A stretch of 64,000 nt of DNA from an uncultured bacterium (GCA_913056395.1 CAJXMG010000009.1:1-64000), one strand, 5' to 3'; shown: positions 19,678 through 28,507, counted from the stretch's first letter. Made by a program: numbers and translations. The notes: generated by a model from the sequence alone, not told the origin.

Positions 19678-21018
19678 ATGTCGATGCAAAACGAATCCCA
19701 TGAGGACTCTCTGGAAACGATGTCCTTTGGGGACCACCTCGAGGAGTTGCGAGCGCGATTGATTCGCTCTTTGCTGGTGGTGGTGGTTTTTGCCGGGATC
19801 GCTCTGGTCTATCAGAGTGAGTTGATGACCATCGTCACCGCTCCCCACCGCAAGGCCATGTTGCAGATCGAATCGTCCAGAGTTTCGCAAACCCTCTCCA
19901 CAGAGACTGCGGAGATCGAAAACACCATCCGTGAGCTGGATATCAGGGCTGTGAACTTGTGTCTTCAGCAGGCGATCGATCGCAGCGATTGGTGGCAGCG
20001 CTGGGATCGATTCAAGGAAGATGCTCCCGCTGACGGCCCCATCTCAGAATTGATCCTGCTCTTTGAAGAACGGGCAGAGGATCTGGACGGCACCCTCAAG
20101 ACCGGTGATCCACTTTTGCGTGTCCCTGCAAGTCTTGCCTACAGCGAATCCCTCCTCGCAAGGATCAGGGAATCGGACAAGGTTCCCTGGGGAGGACAGG
20201 GTGCACTGGAAGAAATGCAAAAAGTCCTCCGGTCGACGGCGGATTACTGGCAGGCAGCGCAGGCGGAAGTCCCAGATGAAACCGCTCTTGAGGAGGCGAA
20301 AGCCAGTGAACCCAAGACGGTCTCTCCTGCAGAAGTGACTGCGACTGAAGAAAAACTCCGGGATCTAGCCGAAAAGATCGAAAAGGTCGAGGAGAGATTG
20401 GTCGACTGGGCCCGTTGGTTTGAAAAAGGCAAGCCTCTGGTATTGCTGGCTTACACGGAGGCGTTTTTCGCCTATCTCAAATTGGGGCTCTTTCTCGGAT
20501 TGATCTGTGCACTCCCATGGATCTCCGCAGAAGCCTGGCAGTTCATCGCTGCCGGCCTCTATCCCGGTGAACGTCGATCGGTCAGGCCCTTCCTGCCGGT
20601 GGCCTTTTTGCTGTTGGCAGCGGGAGTGAATTTTGCCTATTGGATTCTGGTCCCGGTGGGGCTCTCCTTCCTCGGTGGTTATGGAGACCCCTCCCTGTTG
20701 GCAGCGAGTTTCACTCTCAAGGACTATATGGGACTGGTTTTCACCCTTGTCCTCGGTATGGGACTCATCTTCCAGCTTCCTCTGCTCATGGTCCTGCTGA
20801 GTCGAACAGGGCTTGTCGAGGTGTCCTTTTTCAGGGAGTACCGCAAGGTGGCGATCATGACCGCTGTGGTCTTTGGAGCGTTCCTGACACCTCCGGATGT
20901 GGTTACCCAAATGTTGATGGCTGGCCCTCTGGTTCTTCTCTATGAGTTGGGGATTTACGCGAGCATCTTTTTCGGAAAGCCCCATCGACAGGAAAACGCT
21001 CTCGATGACACTGCCTGA
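19678..21018 (+). CDS. tatC: Sec-independent protein translocase TatC with a large first periplasmic loop
   Basis: The N terminus FGDHLEELRARLIRSLLVVV and the later block AYTEAFFAYLKLGLFLGLI, AAGLYPGERRSV and FGAFLTPPDVVTQMLMAGPL are clear TatC signatures, with six predicted transmembrane helices. TatC recognises twin-arginine signal peptides in the inner membrane. At 446 residues it is much longer than the usual 240-270. The extra ~190 residues lie between TM1 and the conserved start of TM2 (about residues 58-250) and are charged and helical, ending in a coiled-coil-like stretch. No tatA/tatB gene is nearby. cinA starts inside its last five codons. Confidence 0.92.
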   Translation: MSMQNESHEDSLETMSFGDHLEELRARLIRSLLVVVVFAGIALVYQSELMTIVTAPHRKAMLQIESSRVSQTLSTETAEIENTIRELDIRAVNLCLQQAIDRSDWWQRWDRFKEDAPADGPISELILLFEERAEDLDGTLKTGDPLLRVPASLAYSESLLARIRESDKVPWGGQGALEEMQKVLRSTADYWQAAQAEVPDETALEEAKASEPKTVSPAEVTATEEKLRDLAEKIEKVEERLVDWARWFEKGKPLVLLAYTEAFFAYLKLGLFLGLICALPWISAEAWQFIAAGLYPGERRSVRPFLPVAFLLLAAGVNFAYWILVPVGLSFLGGYGDPSLLAASFTLKDYMGLVFTLVLGMGLIFQLPLLMVLLSRTGLVEVSFFREYRKVAIMTAVVFGAFLTPPDVVTQMLMAGPLVLLYELGIYASIFFGKPHRQENALDDTA

Positions 21019-22267
21019 TAAAACGATTGGTCTCTCTGTCGGAGTGATTGCTGTTGGTGACGAAATCCTCGAGGGACGTATCCTTGATGCCCATTCACAG
21101 TACGTTTCGGAAGAGATGCTCAGGTGGGGAGCGTCTGTCCGCTGGCATTTCAGTCTCGGAGATTCACCTGGAGAATTGTGCGAGGCCCTCACGCTTTTGC
21201 AGGGTCAGGTGGATTGGATTGTCGTGACCGGTGGTCTTGGACCCACTGCCGATGACCGGACACGGGAAGAGATCGCGTCTGCCCTCGATCTTGATTTGGT
21301 CGAGAATGAAGATGCATGGCATGAGATCCATCACCGATTGAGCAGTCGTGGCTTTGAACCGACTGAAAATAATCGCAAGCAGGCCTTTTTTCCCAGCGGG
21401 GCGAGCATTCTTTCAAACCCCAACGGCAGTGCTCCGGGATTTGCAGTGAAGACTGGGTTGGGCACCCGTATTTTTGCTCTGCCCGGAGTTCCTCACGAAT
21501 TCAGGGCCATGTTTGAAGAGCATATTTTGGGTGAATTGAAATCGCACGGTGGTCTCTCAAGATTACAGGGGGAGATCCTCGATTTTGTCGGAGTTCCTGA
21601 ATCCAGACTCGATGAGTGGGTCTCTTCGAAAGTTCCCTCCAGTCAGCTCTACCAGATCTGCGTGAGGGGGTGGGGGCAAATCGAGGTGCGTTTACCGGAA
21701 GGGCTTTCCCTGGAGAGGGAAGCCTCAGAGGTGTTTGGTGCCCGATTGATCGGTACCGGTGGGTTGCCGGTGGAAGAGCATCTTGTGAAGAAAGCGCAGG
21801 AAGAAGGACTCAGCCTGACCACTGCCGAATCGTGTACAGGTGGAATGATCAGCAGTAGATTGGTGAATGTGGCCGGATCGAGCAGGGTGTTTCCTTGCAG
21901 TTGGGTTTGCTATTCCAATTCGTCGAAGACCCGTGAGTTGGGAGTCGATCCTGCTCTCATTGAAGAACACGGTGCGGTTAGTCAACCGGTCGTCGAGCAG
22001 ATGGCTCTCATGGCCCGGGAGAAGTCCGGGGCTGATCTGGCGATTTCAGTCAGTGGAGTTGCCGGACCCGGTGGGGGAACTGAACTCAAACCGGTGGGGA
22101 CTGTGTGGCTGGCCTTGGCGACGGGAAATCAAATCCTTTCACATTGTTATCAGCTTCACGGCGATCGGGAGAGGATCCGCTCCCTGACTGCAAATCTGGC
22201 GTTGCTGGGTTTGCTGGCAGCGGTTCGTGGTTTGGAGGTTCCCGGTTGGTCCGCAAAAAGGTCCTGA
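21005..22267 (+). CDS. cinA: CinA-family protein (MoaB-like domain plus nicotinamide-nucleotide amidase domain)
   Basis: The ATG at 21005 overlaps the tatC stop and gives 420 residues, the usual two-domain CinA length. The N-terminal part has VIAVGDEILEGRILDAHS and VVTGGLGPTADDRTREEIA, the molybdopterin-binding-like fold with putative ADP-ribose pyrophosphatase activity. The C-terminal part has TTAESCTGGMISSRLVNVAG and SGVAGPGGGTELKPVGTVW, the NMN deamidase (PncC) domain. The role is pyridine nucleotide recycling. The longer frame to 20942 lies inside tatC and is rejected. Confidence 0.94.
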   Translation: MTLPDKTIGLSVGVIAVGDEILEGRILDAHSQYVSEEMLRWGASVRWHFSLGDSPGELCEALTLLQGQVDWIVVTGGLGPTADDRTREEIASALDLDLVENEDAWHEIHHRLSSRGFEPTENNRKQAFFPSGASILSNPNGSAPGFAVKTGLGTRIFALPGVPHEFRAMFEEHILGELKSHGGLSRLQGEILDFVGVPESRLDEWVSSKVPSSQLYQICVRGWGQIEVRLPEGLSLEREASEVFGARLIGTGGLPVEEHLVKKAQEEGLSLTTAESCTGGMISSRLVNVAGSSRVFPCSWVCYSNSSKTRELGVDPALIEEHGAVSQPVVEQMALMAREKSGADLAISVSGVAGPGGGTELKPVGTVWLALATGNQILSHCYQLHGDRERIRSLTANLALLGLLAAVRGLEVPGWSAKRS

Positions 22268-23028
22268 CCGAGGATGGATCGCACACCCGATTCCATCCTC
22301 ATTATCAAGAGCACTATCATTCCCTCAGTGGTGCCAGGAATGAAGCGATCCAACGTTTTGTTGTTCCCTGCCGGGTGATTGAAAAGGCAAAAGATGCAGG
22401 GGTGGTCCGTATTCTCGATGTCGGATTTGGTTTGGGAGTCAACGTTGCTGTAACTCTCGAAGAGATCCGTCGGCAAGTTCCTCATGCCCGTTGTATTTGG
22501 GTCAGTCTTGAAAAGGAATTGCTCCCGATTGCGGATCTCCAGGAGCATTGGGGGGAAGGCAAGGTTTCAGAGGAACTTTGCCAGCTTGTTTCAGATTTAT
22601 CTTACGACGGAGAGTTCTGGGGTGGACGAATTGTGGTCGGCGATGCGAGGGATTCGGTTCGGCGGCTGAAGGGCCCTTTTGATGCCATTTATCTCGATCC
22701 CTTTTCTCCGTCCCGGAACCCTGAGATGTGGTCTATCGGGGTCATGCGTGCTCTTTGGGAGGTTTGTGAAGAGGGTGGTATACTATCTACATACAGTTCC
22801 GCCGCAAAGGCAAGGCTGGCACTGATGGCCGCAGGCTGGGAGATCGGCCTCGGGCCGAGAGTCGGCAGGAAATCCTCCGGAACTGTGGCCAGTCGAGGCT
22901 CAGTGGATCCGCCTCTGTTGACCCTCGAAGAGAAGCAGCGACGTTCATTGGAGCGACGCCTCAATGAAGAGACAGGAATCAACGGATGCGACCCTCCTTC
23001 ACCTCCAGATGGTATCAGCTCGCCCTGA
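22246..23028 (+). CDS. MnmC/MnmD-type SAM-dependent methyltransferase
   Basis: I choose the TTG at 22246 with GGAGG seven bases upstream, overlapping cinA by 22 bp and giving 260 residues. The motifs LTEDGSHTRFHPHYQEHYHS, SGARNEA, ILDVGFGLGVN (SAM-binding) and FDAIYLDPFSPSRNPEMW match the methyltransferase half of MnmC, which finishes the methylaminomethyl modification of wobble uridine 34 in some tRNAs. The FAD-dependent oxidase half of MnmC is absent, as in stand-alone MnmD proteins. The 3' end overlaps the next gene by 43 bp. Substrate specificity is inferred. Confidence 0.8.
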   Translation: MVRKKVLTEDGSHTRFHPHYQEHYHSLSGARNEAIQRFVVPCRVIEKAKDAGVVRILDVGFGLGVNVAVTLEEIRRQVPHARCIWVSLEKELLPIADLQEHWGEGKVSEELCQLVSDLSYDGEFWGGRIVVGDARDSVRRLKGPFDAIYLDPFSPSRNPEMWSIGVMRALWEVCEEGGILSTYSSAAKARLALMAAGWEIGLGPRVGRKSSGTVASRGSVDPPLLTLEEKQRRSLERRLNEETGINGCDPPSPPDGISSP

Positions 23029-23840
23029 TGGCTTTTTGCGCCCTTCTACTGGGCAATATGAATTTCACTTATGCCGATACAGTTACCCTGACCAACGGTT
23101 CTAAAATCGACGGAACGGTACTGAAGGAATCGACGACCGAGGTGATATTACAGGTGGGATCCCTTGGGGTGATCCGGGTGCAGAAAGATTCCATCTCCGC
23201 CATCGAGAAAAATCGACGGACGGGTGTCGCGGATAAAAAACCGGCTTCCGGGAAAAACCGAAAAAAGGGCGTGAATAACAGGGAAGAAGAAAAGCCAAAG
23301 AATGAATCGGCTTTGACTTCCAAAGTAGAGGTGACCGTCTCAAAAAGCCTGAAGACTTACCTCGAAAAACCTCTGGCAGCGCTCGAGGGAAAGCAAAAAC
23401 TCGAAGTTGAACAATGGGTCGAGGATCTTCAGAGGCAACGGGTGAACTACCGAAGCCGTGCAGAAAGAAAGTTGAAAGAAGCGGGGCCCGGTGTAGTTCC
23501 GTTTCTCCAACCCGTCGCCCAAAGTCAATTTTCCCTTACAAGGATTTGTGCCTTGAGAGTCCTGAATCAGTTTCCCCGCTATGAATCGATGGCGGTGGCC
23601 CTTGCCGGACTCGACTCCGATGATCCCTGGGTGAGAAAACTCTCCTCCGAGTTGGCTGCCAAAATCAGTGGAGAAGCGCGGCTTTTCCCCTGGAAAGAGG
23701 GCGGAGCCCTTTCTGTGAGATCGAAGGCGAAATCAGGATGGAGCCGTTGGTACCAGCAGCAGGAATCTCTCAGAGTGAAAATAGAAGCGGTAGAGAAGCC
23801 CGCTGATAAGCCTGGCAAGGACCGAAAAAATCACCGCTGA
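22986..23840 (+). CDS. Secreted protein with LSM-like N-terminal domain and HEAT-like tail
   Basis: The 284-residue product has a signal peptide (about 1-30, LALMAFCALLLGN ending TYA) followed at once by DTVTLTNGSKIDGTVLKES, GVIRVQKDSISAIEK, a small SH3/LSM-like barrel signature of secreted proteins. A basic, Lys-rich linker follows (about 75-110), and then a helical part with VPFLQPVAQ, LTRICALRVLNQF and DPWVRKLSSELAAKI that resembles a HEAT-type repeat. The same N-terminal barrel pattern occurs in the CxxC-rich protein at 58039. The gene starts inside the preceding coding sequence. No function is known to me. Confidence 0.75.
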   Translation: MRPSFTSRWYQLALMAFCALLLGNMNFTYADTVTLTNGSKIDGTVLKESTTEVILQVGSLGVIRVQKDSISAIEKNRRTGVADKKPASGKNRKKGVNNREEEKPKNESALTSKVEVTVSKSLKTYLEKPLAALEGKQKLEVEQWVEDLQRQRVNYRSRAERKLKEAGPGVVPFLQPVAQSQFSLTRICALRVLNQFPRYESMAVALAGLDSDDPWVRKLSSELAAKISGEARLFPWKEGGALSVRSKAKSGWSRWYQQQESLRVKIEAVEKPADKPGKDRKNHR

Positions 23841-23881
23841 TCAACGTGATAGGCGATTTGAAAAACCTTTCATGCCGACCC

Positions 23882-23910
23882 TTGTCATCCCCAAATCTCT
23901 TTGCTAACTT
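23882..23910 (+). promoter_or_regulatory. Candidate promoter upstream of dnaA
   Basis: TTGTCA (23882-23887), a 17-base spacer and TAACTT (23905-23910). The -10 is only a partial match, and the leader would be over 500 nt. Confidence 0.35.
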
Positions 23911-24334
23911 CGCCCGTTGCCTGTCAGGGTGAGACGAGTGGATTTGTGCTTTTTAGTGACTTTAAAGTCCGTGCACACCACTCTAGGGGACAATCACAGG
24001 TGATTCTCCCTTTTCGATCTCCCCTGGTGGCCGGTTTTTCATGAGGAAATCACCTTCAGGGATGGTTGAGCATGAGACCACACACCATCTTTCCCGGGGG
24101 GGAAACGTGGGGTTGCTGGTTTCTGGGTCTTTGCGACGAATATTGTCGAGATCCGAACTCCCTTTTCTGCAGGAGAATAGATCACAGTCGTGATCCAACA
24201 GTGCAGTTGTGGTCCAGCAGTGGAAGAATTTTCGTGGTGATGGTGACCGAATCGGTTGCCAGGGTCGACTGTCGAAAAATCACTGAGTGGAATTTTAACT
24301 GCCCATTTCCCATGTTCACCCCGGTCCGGCATTT

Positions 24335-24362
24335 CTGTAAGGCTTGTTGGCAAGCTTTACAG
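24335..24362 (+). promoter_or_regulatory. Hairpin and direct repeats just upstream of dnaA
   Basis: CTGTAAGGCTTG, loop TTGG, CAAGCTTTACAG: a 12-bp stem with one G-T pair. No T run follows, so it is not a simple terminator. The right arm overlaps the first copy of a TTACAGGTG direct repeat whose second copy is 23 bp downstream. Its position suggests an operator or attenuator acting on dnaA. Confidence 0.5.
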
Positions 24363-24467
24363 GTGGAGTCGTACTGATCTTACAGGTGCCTGCGAAGCAT
24401 GTTCCGGCGATCCAGTATGACGAGCGTCAATTTGGGGGGCCGATTTCTTTGGAAGGTCGGGGGGAGC

Positions 24468-25916
24468 ATGGTTTCAGGAAATAGTCAGCAGGAAAAATGG
24501 CAGACCATCCTGAATACCTGCTTGGGTCATCAGGATAGCGTCACCGCCATGCGTTTGCTGAGAACTGTGAACCCGATCGACATCTCATCACAAAAAACTG
24601 TTCTCGAAGTGGACTCTTCTTTCACCCGAGATCTCTTGAAGAAGCACTGGGAAGATCGTTTGGCTATTGTTCTGAATGATCAGGGCCTCGGTCGGCCGGA
24701 GTGGCGAATCTCGGACGCTGAGAATCCGCTTACATTTCCGGATCAAGTTGTGGAAAGTCGCAATGGTTCGCTGAACCGCTTTGCTTCAGCGCACTTGAAC
24801 TTATCTGACACAGGAGCGTCCTCACGCATTCGCGATCTGTCTGTACCTTTGGCAGCGGATCTTCAGCCAATCGGAAATGTTGCCCAAAACTCAACTCTTC
24901 CGGGGGACATGCGGCAAGAGCTGACTCTTGATCGTTTTGTGGTTGGCAAGTCGAATCAGGTTGCTTATGAGGCGGTTCGGGCCGTGCTGAGGGATCCGGG
25001 ATGCAGGTACAATCCGGTCTTTCTTCATGGGGGAAGCGGATTGGGGAAAACCCATTTGCTGCAGGCCATCACCCGTGAGTTTTTCATTCAGGGTGAGCGC
25101 AGCATTCGTTACGTCCAGTGCGAAAAATTCGTGCATATGTTTGTACGGGCCCTGCAAAACAAAACGTTGAACCAATTCCGATCCGAGTTCCGTTCTCTCA
25201 AGGTGTTGGCCATCGATGACGTCCAAATGATTGCTGGCAAAAAGAGCAGTCAGGAAGAGCTGATTGAAACCATCGATGCGATCCAGCAGGGCGGTGGCCA
25301 GGTTCTGCTCGCCTGTGATCTTCCGCCTCGTCAGTGCGAGTTTCTCCAGCAACAGCTGAAGAGCCGCTTTCTCGCCGGACTCGTCGCACGCATGGAGCCA
25401 CCGGGAATGGAGACCCGCCTTTCCATTCTCGAACGAGAGGCGATCCGTCATGGAATTCAGGTTCCATATGAGGTTCTTCACTACATTGCCGACAGTATTC
25501 GAACCAGCGTCCGTGAACTGATCGGGGCGTTGACCCGACTCTTCGCTGAAGTGGACCTGCGTGGAAGCACCATCGATCTCGCATTGGCCCGCCGGTGCCT
25601 GGAGCCTCTGGTCAGGGAAGGTCAGCGAATGTTGACTGTTGACCAGATCGTCGAGGCCGTGGCACGTCGGTGGTCCTTGCCTCCTGAAGAGCTCTATTCC
25701 CGATCGAGAACAAGGCAAACCACTCTCGCTCGTAATGTGGCGACCTACCTGGCCAGAATCCTCACGACTCGGTCTCTGGCTGAGATTGGGGCCGAGTTGG
25801 GGAGCAGGACCCACTCCGCCGCCAGCAACTCCTACCGGAAAATCCGCGATTGCATTGAGTCGGATGCAAACCTGAAAATGGAGATCGAACATCTAGTAGC
25901 GGAACTGACCGGCTGA
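24468..25916 (+). CDS. dnaA: Divergent chromosomal replication initiator DnaA
   Basis: From the ATG at 24468 the protein has 482 residues, with DnaA layout: N-terminal domain I-like part, linker, AAA+ domain with GGSGLGKTHLLQAI (about 187), VLAIDDVQMIAGK (about 248) and LKSRFLAGLVARMEPP, and a C-terminal helix-turn-helix domain. In domain IV the family consensus GGRDHTTV is replaced by GSRTHSAA, and the PRQ triplet by ARN, so residues that contact the DnaA box differ. dnaN is not next to it. Upstream ATGs at 24399 and 24417 are alternatives. It is either the sole DnaA of a divergent lineage or a paralogue. Confidence 0.82.
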   Translation: MVSGNSQQEKWQTILNTCLGHQDSVTAMRLLRTVNPIDISSQKTVLEVDSSFTRDLLKKHWEDRLAIVLNDQGLGRPEWRISDAENPLTFPDQVVESRNGSLNRFASAHLNLSDTGASSRIRDLSVPLAADLQPIGNVAQNSTLPGDMRQELTLDRFVVGKSNQVAYEAVRAVLRDPGCRYNPVFLHGGSGLGKTHLLQAITREFFIQGERSIRYVQCEKFVHMFVRALQNKTLNQFRSEFRSLKVLAIDDVQMIAGKKSSQEELIETIDAIQQGGGQVLLACDLPPRQCEFLQQQLKSRFLAGLVARMEPPGMETRLSILEREAIRHGIQVPYEVLHYIADSIRTSVRELIGALTRLFAEVDLRGSTIDLALARRCLEPLVREGQRMLTVDQIVEAVARRWSLPPEELYSRSRTRQTTLARNVATYLARILTTRSLAEIGAELGSRTHSAASNSYRKIRDCIESDANLKMEIEHLVAELTG

Positions 25917-25940
25917 TTCGGATTTTTCAGGGCGGCGACA

Positions 25941-26015
25941 GTCTTGTTCTAGGTCAACAGCTTGTTCAAGGGCAACCGCTTGTTCAAGGGGCTGCAGCTT
26001 CATCAAGGCGGCAAC
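25941..26015 (+). repeat. Four imperfect 18-19 bp tandem repeats before recG
   Basis: Units begin at 25941, 25960, 25978 and 25997, sharing the core GCTTGTTCAAGGG. The two middle copies are identical over 13 bp; the outer ones are degenerate. The array fills most of the dnaA-recG gap, 15 bp before the recG start. Confidence 0.75.
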
Positions 26016-26030
26016 AGGGAAAGGGAATCG

Positions 26031-28157
26031 ATGGCTCAGATCCCACCCTCCAATCCTTCAGAAGGTGGTGAATCACAGAGATCCGAGGAGCCCCTTTCTG
26101 CTCCCCTGACCGAACTGCGTGGAGTTGGGCCGGTCATGGCCAAAAAGTTGGCTCGACTCAATCTTCAGAGAGTGGGGGACCTTCTCCATCACATTCCCGT
26201 TCGCTACGAAGATCTGGAGTTACGGGAAGATCTGCGCAGTATTCCGGATGGGGTTCGCAAAAGTCTTTATGGAACGATCACGGAAGATCCGGCATGGATT
26301 CCTTCAGGCCAGGGTCGCTGGGAGACGACCCTGATTTGTGATGATCCCTCAGCTTCCCAGGTGACGCTCCAATGGTTCATGCCGAGGAGATTTCAGCCCC
26401 CGGTGAGACAAGGATTTTGCGGGTGGGTCACCGGAGCGATCCGAATCTTTCGTCGACCGACAATTGCGCACCCTACTGTTTGTGCAGCGGGGGACCGCAA
26501 CCCGCCACCTCCCGGTCATGGCGGAATCGTCGCCGTCTATCGATCCACGGCAGGAGTCACCCAGGATTTTCTGAGGAAGCTGATCGATCAGGTCCTCAAT
26601 CAGGATCTGAATCTCGAAGATTCCTTGGCCGAGATCCTTACAGGAGGACGATCCATCGATCGACTGTATCGGGGATTGCACCAACCGGAAAGTTTCGCCG
26701 AACTGGAGGTTTGTCATCAGCAATTGGCTCGACTGGAACTTTACTTCCATGCAGAAGGACAGGCCCGAACCCGACGTCGGCGACAGCAGGTCAAGATTGA
26801 TCCCTTGCCCTTGAGCAAGAAAATAAGAGAGCGGATAGCGGCTCGCTTCCCCTTTGAATTTACCGGGGCCCAGAATCGTGTGATCGGGGAGATAGACCAG
26901 GATCTGCAGGCGGGATTCCCGATGGCAAGACTGGTTCAGGGGGATGTCGGCAGTGGAAAAACCGCAGTGGCGCTGTGGGCGATTCTCGCTGCTGTCGCTC
27001 ATGGCAAGCAGACCGCCCTCGTTGCACCGACGATGACGCTCGCGGAGCAGCACCTCAGAACCCTCGAAAAATTGCTCAGTGGATCCCGACTGAAGATTTC
27101 GTTGGTGGTCTCCGGAACCTCCTCTGATGTGAAAGAGGAAATTTCCCGAGGCGAGGTCGATATAGTCGTGGGAACCCATGCGGTGATGTCGGACTCCGTC
27201 CAATTTCAGAGATTGGCCCTTGTGGTCGTCGACGAAGAACAAAAGTTTGGCGTAGGCCAACGTCAGAAACTTGCGGCAAAGGGAGCGTCGGTCCATCGCC
27301 TGCATCTCTCTGCCACTCCGATTCCCAGAAGTCTGGCCCTGGCATTGAGGGGGGAATTCGACCTCAGTCGGGTGGACGAGAAGCCTCCCGGGCGTCAACC
27401 GGTCAAAACTCGCCGGGTTCCTTCCGACCGATTTCCCGCAGCCATCGATTTTTTGTGCCGTGAAATCGATGACGGTCAGAGAGCACTCTTCGTCGTGCCA
27501 CGCATCGAAGATGGGGACGGAGATGATCCGCAGGGGGTGGAGCAGGTGGTGAAGCGTCTTCGGGAGACGCCTTTGGCAGCGAGGGGTATCACCCTGCTCC
27601 ATGGTCGCCTCTCCCCAGAGGAGCGCAGTCGAAACATGGAGCGATTTCGCCAGGGAAGTTCCTCCGTCCTCGTCGCCACGAGTATCGTGGAAGTAGGGCT
27701 CGATATCCCTGAGCTTTCCGTGCTCTGGATTGAGAATGCCGATCGTTTTGGATTGTCCCAATTGCACCAGTTACGAGGGAGAGTCGGACGCGGAGATCGG
27801 GCTTCATGGTGTTTTTTCACAGTGTCCGGGGATCCCGAAGAGACAGAGGATCGTCTTCAGGCCTTCATCGACGAGGAGGACGGCTTCCGGATTGCTGAGC
27901 GGGATCTTGAGCTCAGGGGCGGTGGAGAGGTCCACGGAGTTCGCCAGAGTGGTCAGGGAAGGTTTCTTCTGGCTCGCCCCCTCGCCGATCTGGACGCCTT
28001 TCGGCGCCTCTCAGAGGTGGCGGGGCAACGTCTGGATCGTGGGGAGGATTCGAGGGAGCAACCGCTCCTGAAACGCCTCAGTCCCTATCTGGGCCCAGAC
28101 CGCCCTTCCCGTGAAAACACCGAAGGAACCCCGGATGGACCCCTTGCCGCACCGTGA
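26031..28157 (+). CDS. recG: ATP-dependent DNA helicase RecG
   Basis: The ATG at 26031 with AAGGGA upstream gives 708 residues, the normal RecG length. The N-terminal wedge domain (LTELRGVGPVMAKKLARL, DLLHHIPVRYEDL) precedes helicase motif I GDVGSGKTAVALW (about 304), motif II VVDEEQKFGVGQRQ, motif III LSATPIPRSLAL and motifs V/VI ATSIVEVGLDIPEL and QLRGRVGRGDRASWC. It remodels stalled forks and Holliday junctions. An upstream extension to 25962 translates the tandem repeats and is rejected. A promoter-like site overlaps the 3' end. Confidence 0.96.
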   Translation: MAQIPPSNPSEGGESQRSEEPLSAPLTELRGVGPVMAKKLARLNLQRVGDLLHHIPVRYEDLELREDLRSIPDGVRKSLYGTITEDPAWIPSGQGRWETTLICDDPSASQVTLQWFMPRRFQPPVRQGFCGWVTGAIRIFRRPTIAHPTVCAAGDRNPPPPGHGGIVAVYRSTAGVTQDFLRKLIDQVLNQDLNLEDSLAEILTGGRSIDRLYRGLHQPESFAELEVCHQQLARLELYFHAEGQARTRRRRQQVKIDPLPLSKKIRERIAARFPFEFTGAQNRVIGEIDQDLQAGFPMARLVQGDVGSGKTAVALWAILAAVAHGKQTALVAPTMTLAEQHLRTLEKLLSGSRLKISLVVSGTSSDVKEEISRGEVDIVVGTHAVMSDSVQFQRLALVVVDEEQKFGVGQRQKLAAKGASVHRLHLSATPIPRSLALALRGEFDLSRVDEKPPGRQPVKTRRVPSDRFPAAIDFLCREIDDGQRALFVVPRIEDGDGDDPQGVEQVVKRLRETPLAARGITLLHGRLSPEERSRNMERFRQGSSSVLVATSIVEVGLDIPELSVLWIENADRFGLSQLHQLRGRVGRGDRASWCFFTVSGDPEETEDRLQAFIDEEDGFRIAERDLELRGGGEVHGVRQSGQGRFLLARPLADLDAFRRLSEVAGQRLDRGEDSREQPLLKRLSPYLGPDRPSRENTEGTPDGPLAAP

Positions 28158-28171
28158 GACCGGGCTACAAT
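28144..28171 (+). promoter_or_regulatory. Predicted promoter overlapping the recG 3' end
   Basis: TTGCCG (28144-28149), a 16-base spacer and TACAAT (28166-28171). Transcription would begin near 28178 and run through a 330-nt leader to the gene at 28508. Confidence 0.5.
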
Positions 28172-28507
28172 CCCTTTCTGAATCGCAGGGCCCAAAATGG
28201 GAACCGGGGAGTCTGATCGTCGAGGAGGGGGGTGACTCTTCAAGAGTGACCCTAGTCCAGATTAGGTCCAAGATTCATGATTTGTAAATTTGAATGCGAA
28301 TAAACTCCCGAATGTTTCGTCATCGAAACTGACCGTGGGGCCTCACAAACGAAAGCGGAATCCTTTCAGGACTGCGATTGCGAGTGAACTCCGGGACCTG
28401 TGGGGACAGGTCGGGAATCGTCGCAGTGGTCGTCAGGCCATTGTTGCGAAAAAGAAACCAGAGTGCGGAACACCAAAATGACCGCGCTTGTGAAAGGAAT
28501 GTGAGCC
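28158..28507 (+). other. Untranslated leader with hairpins before the small membrane protein
   Basis: No gene is apparent in these 350 bp. An interrupted dyad ACTCTT-C-AAGAGT lies near 28234-28246. A perfect hairpin GACCTGT-GGGG-ACAGGTC lies at 28395-28412, without a following T run. Given the promoter at its upstream end, this may be a structured 5' leader or encode a small RNA, but I cannot assign a family. Confidence 0.4.

Larger units (their letters stand above)
23841..24467 (+). other. Long upstream region of the dnaA-like gene
   Basis: About 627 bp without a convincing gene. It contains a promoter-like pair (23882-23910), a perfect 12-bp palindrome GACTTTAAAGTC (23958-23969), a dyad AATCAC-AG-GTGATT (23992-24005), a strong hairpin (24335-24362) and a direct repeat TTACAGGTG (24357-24365 and 24380-24388). 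I found no match to the consensus DnaA box TTATCCACA on either strand. Minus-strand frames of 71-104 codons lack family features. Confidence 0.6.

Noticed and set aside
23841..24467. Chromosomal origin with consensus DnaA boxes
   Set aside because: No TTATCCACA-type sites were found on either strand; dyads and repeats are reported without calling an origin.
24891..25892. 333-codon minus-strand frame across dnaA
   Set aside because: It is the shadow of the AAA+ and domain IV coding region, with no ribosome site.
26349..27767. 472-codon minus-strand frame across recG
   Set aside because: RecG helicase motifs are complete on the plus strand, and the antisense product has no recognisable domain.
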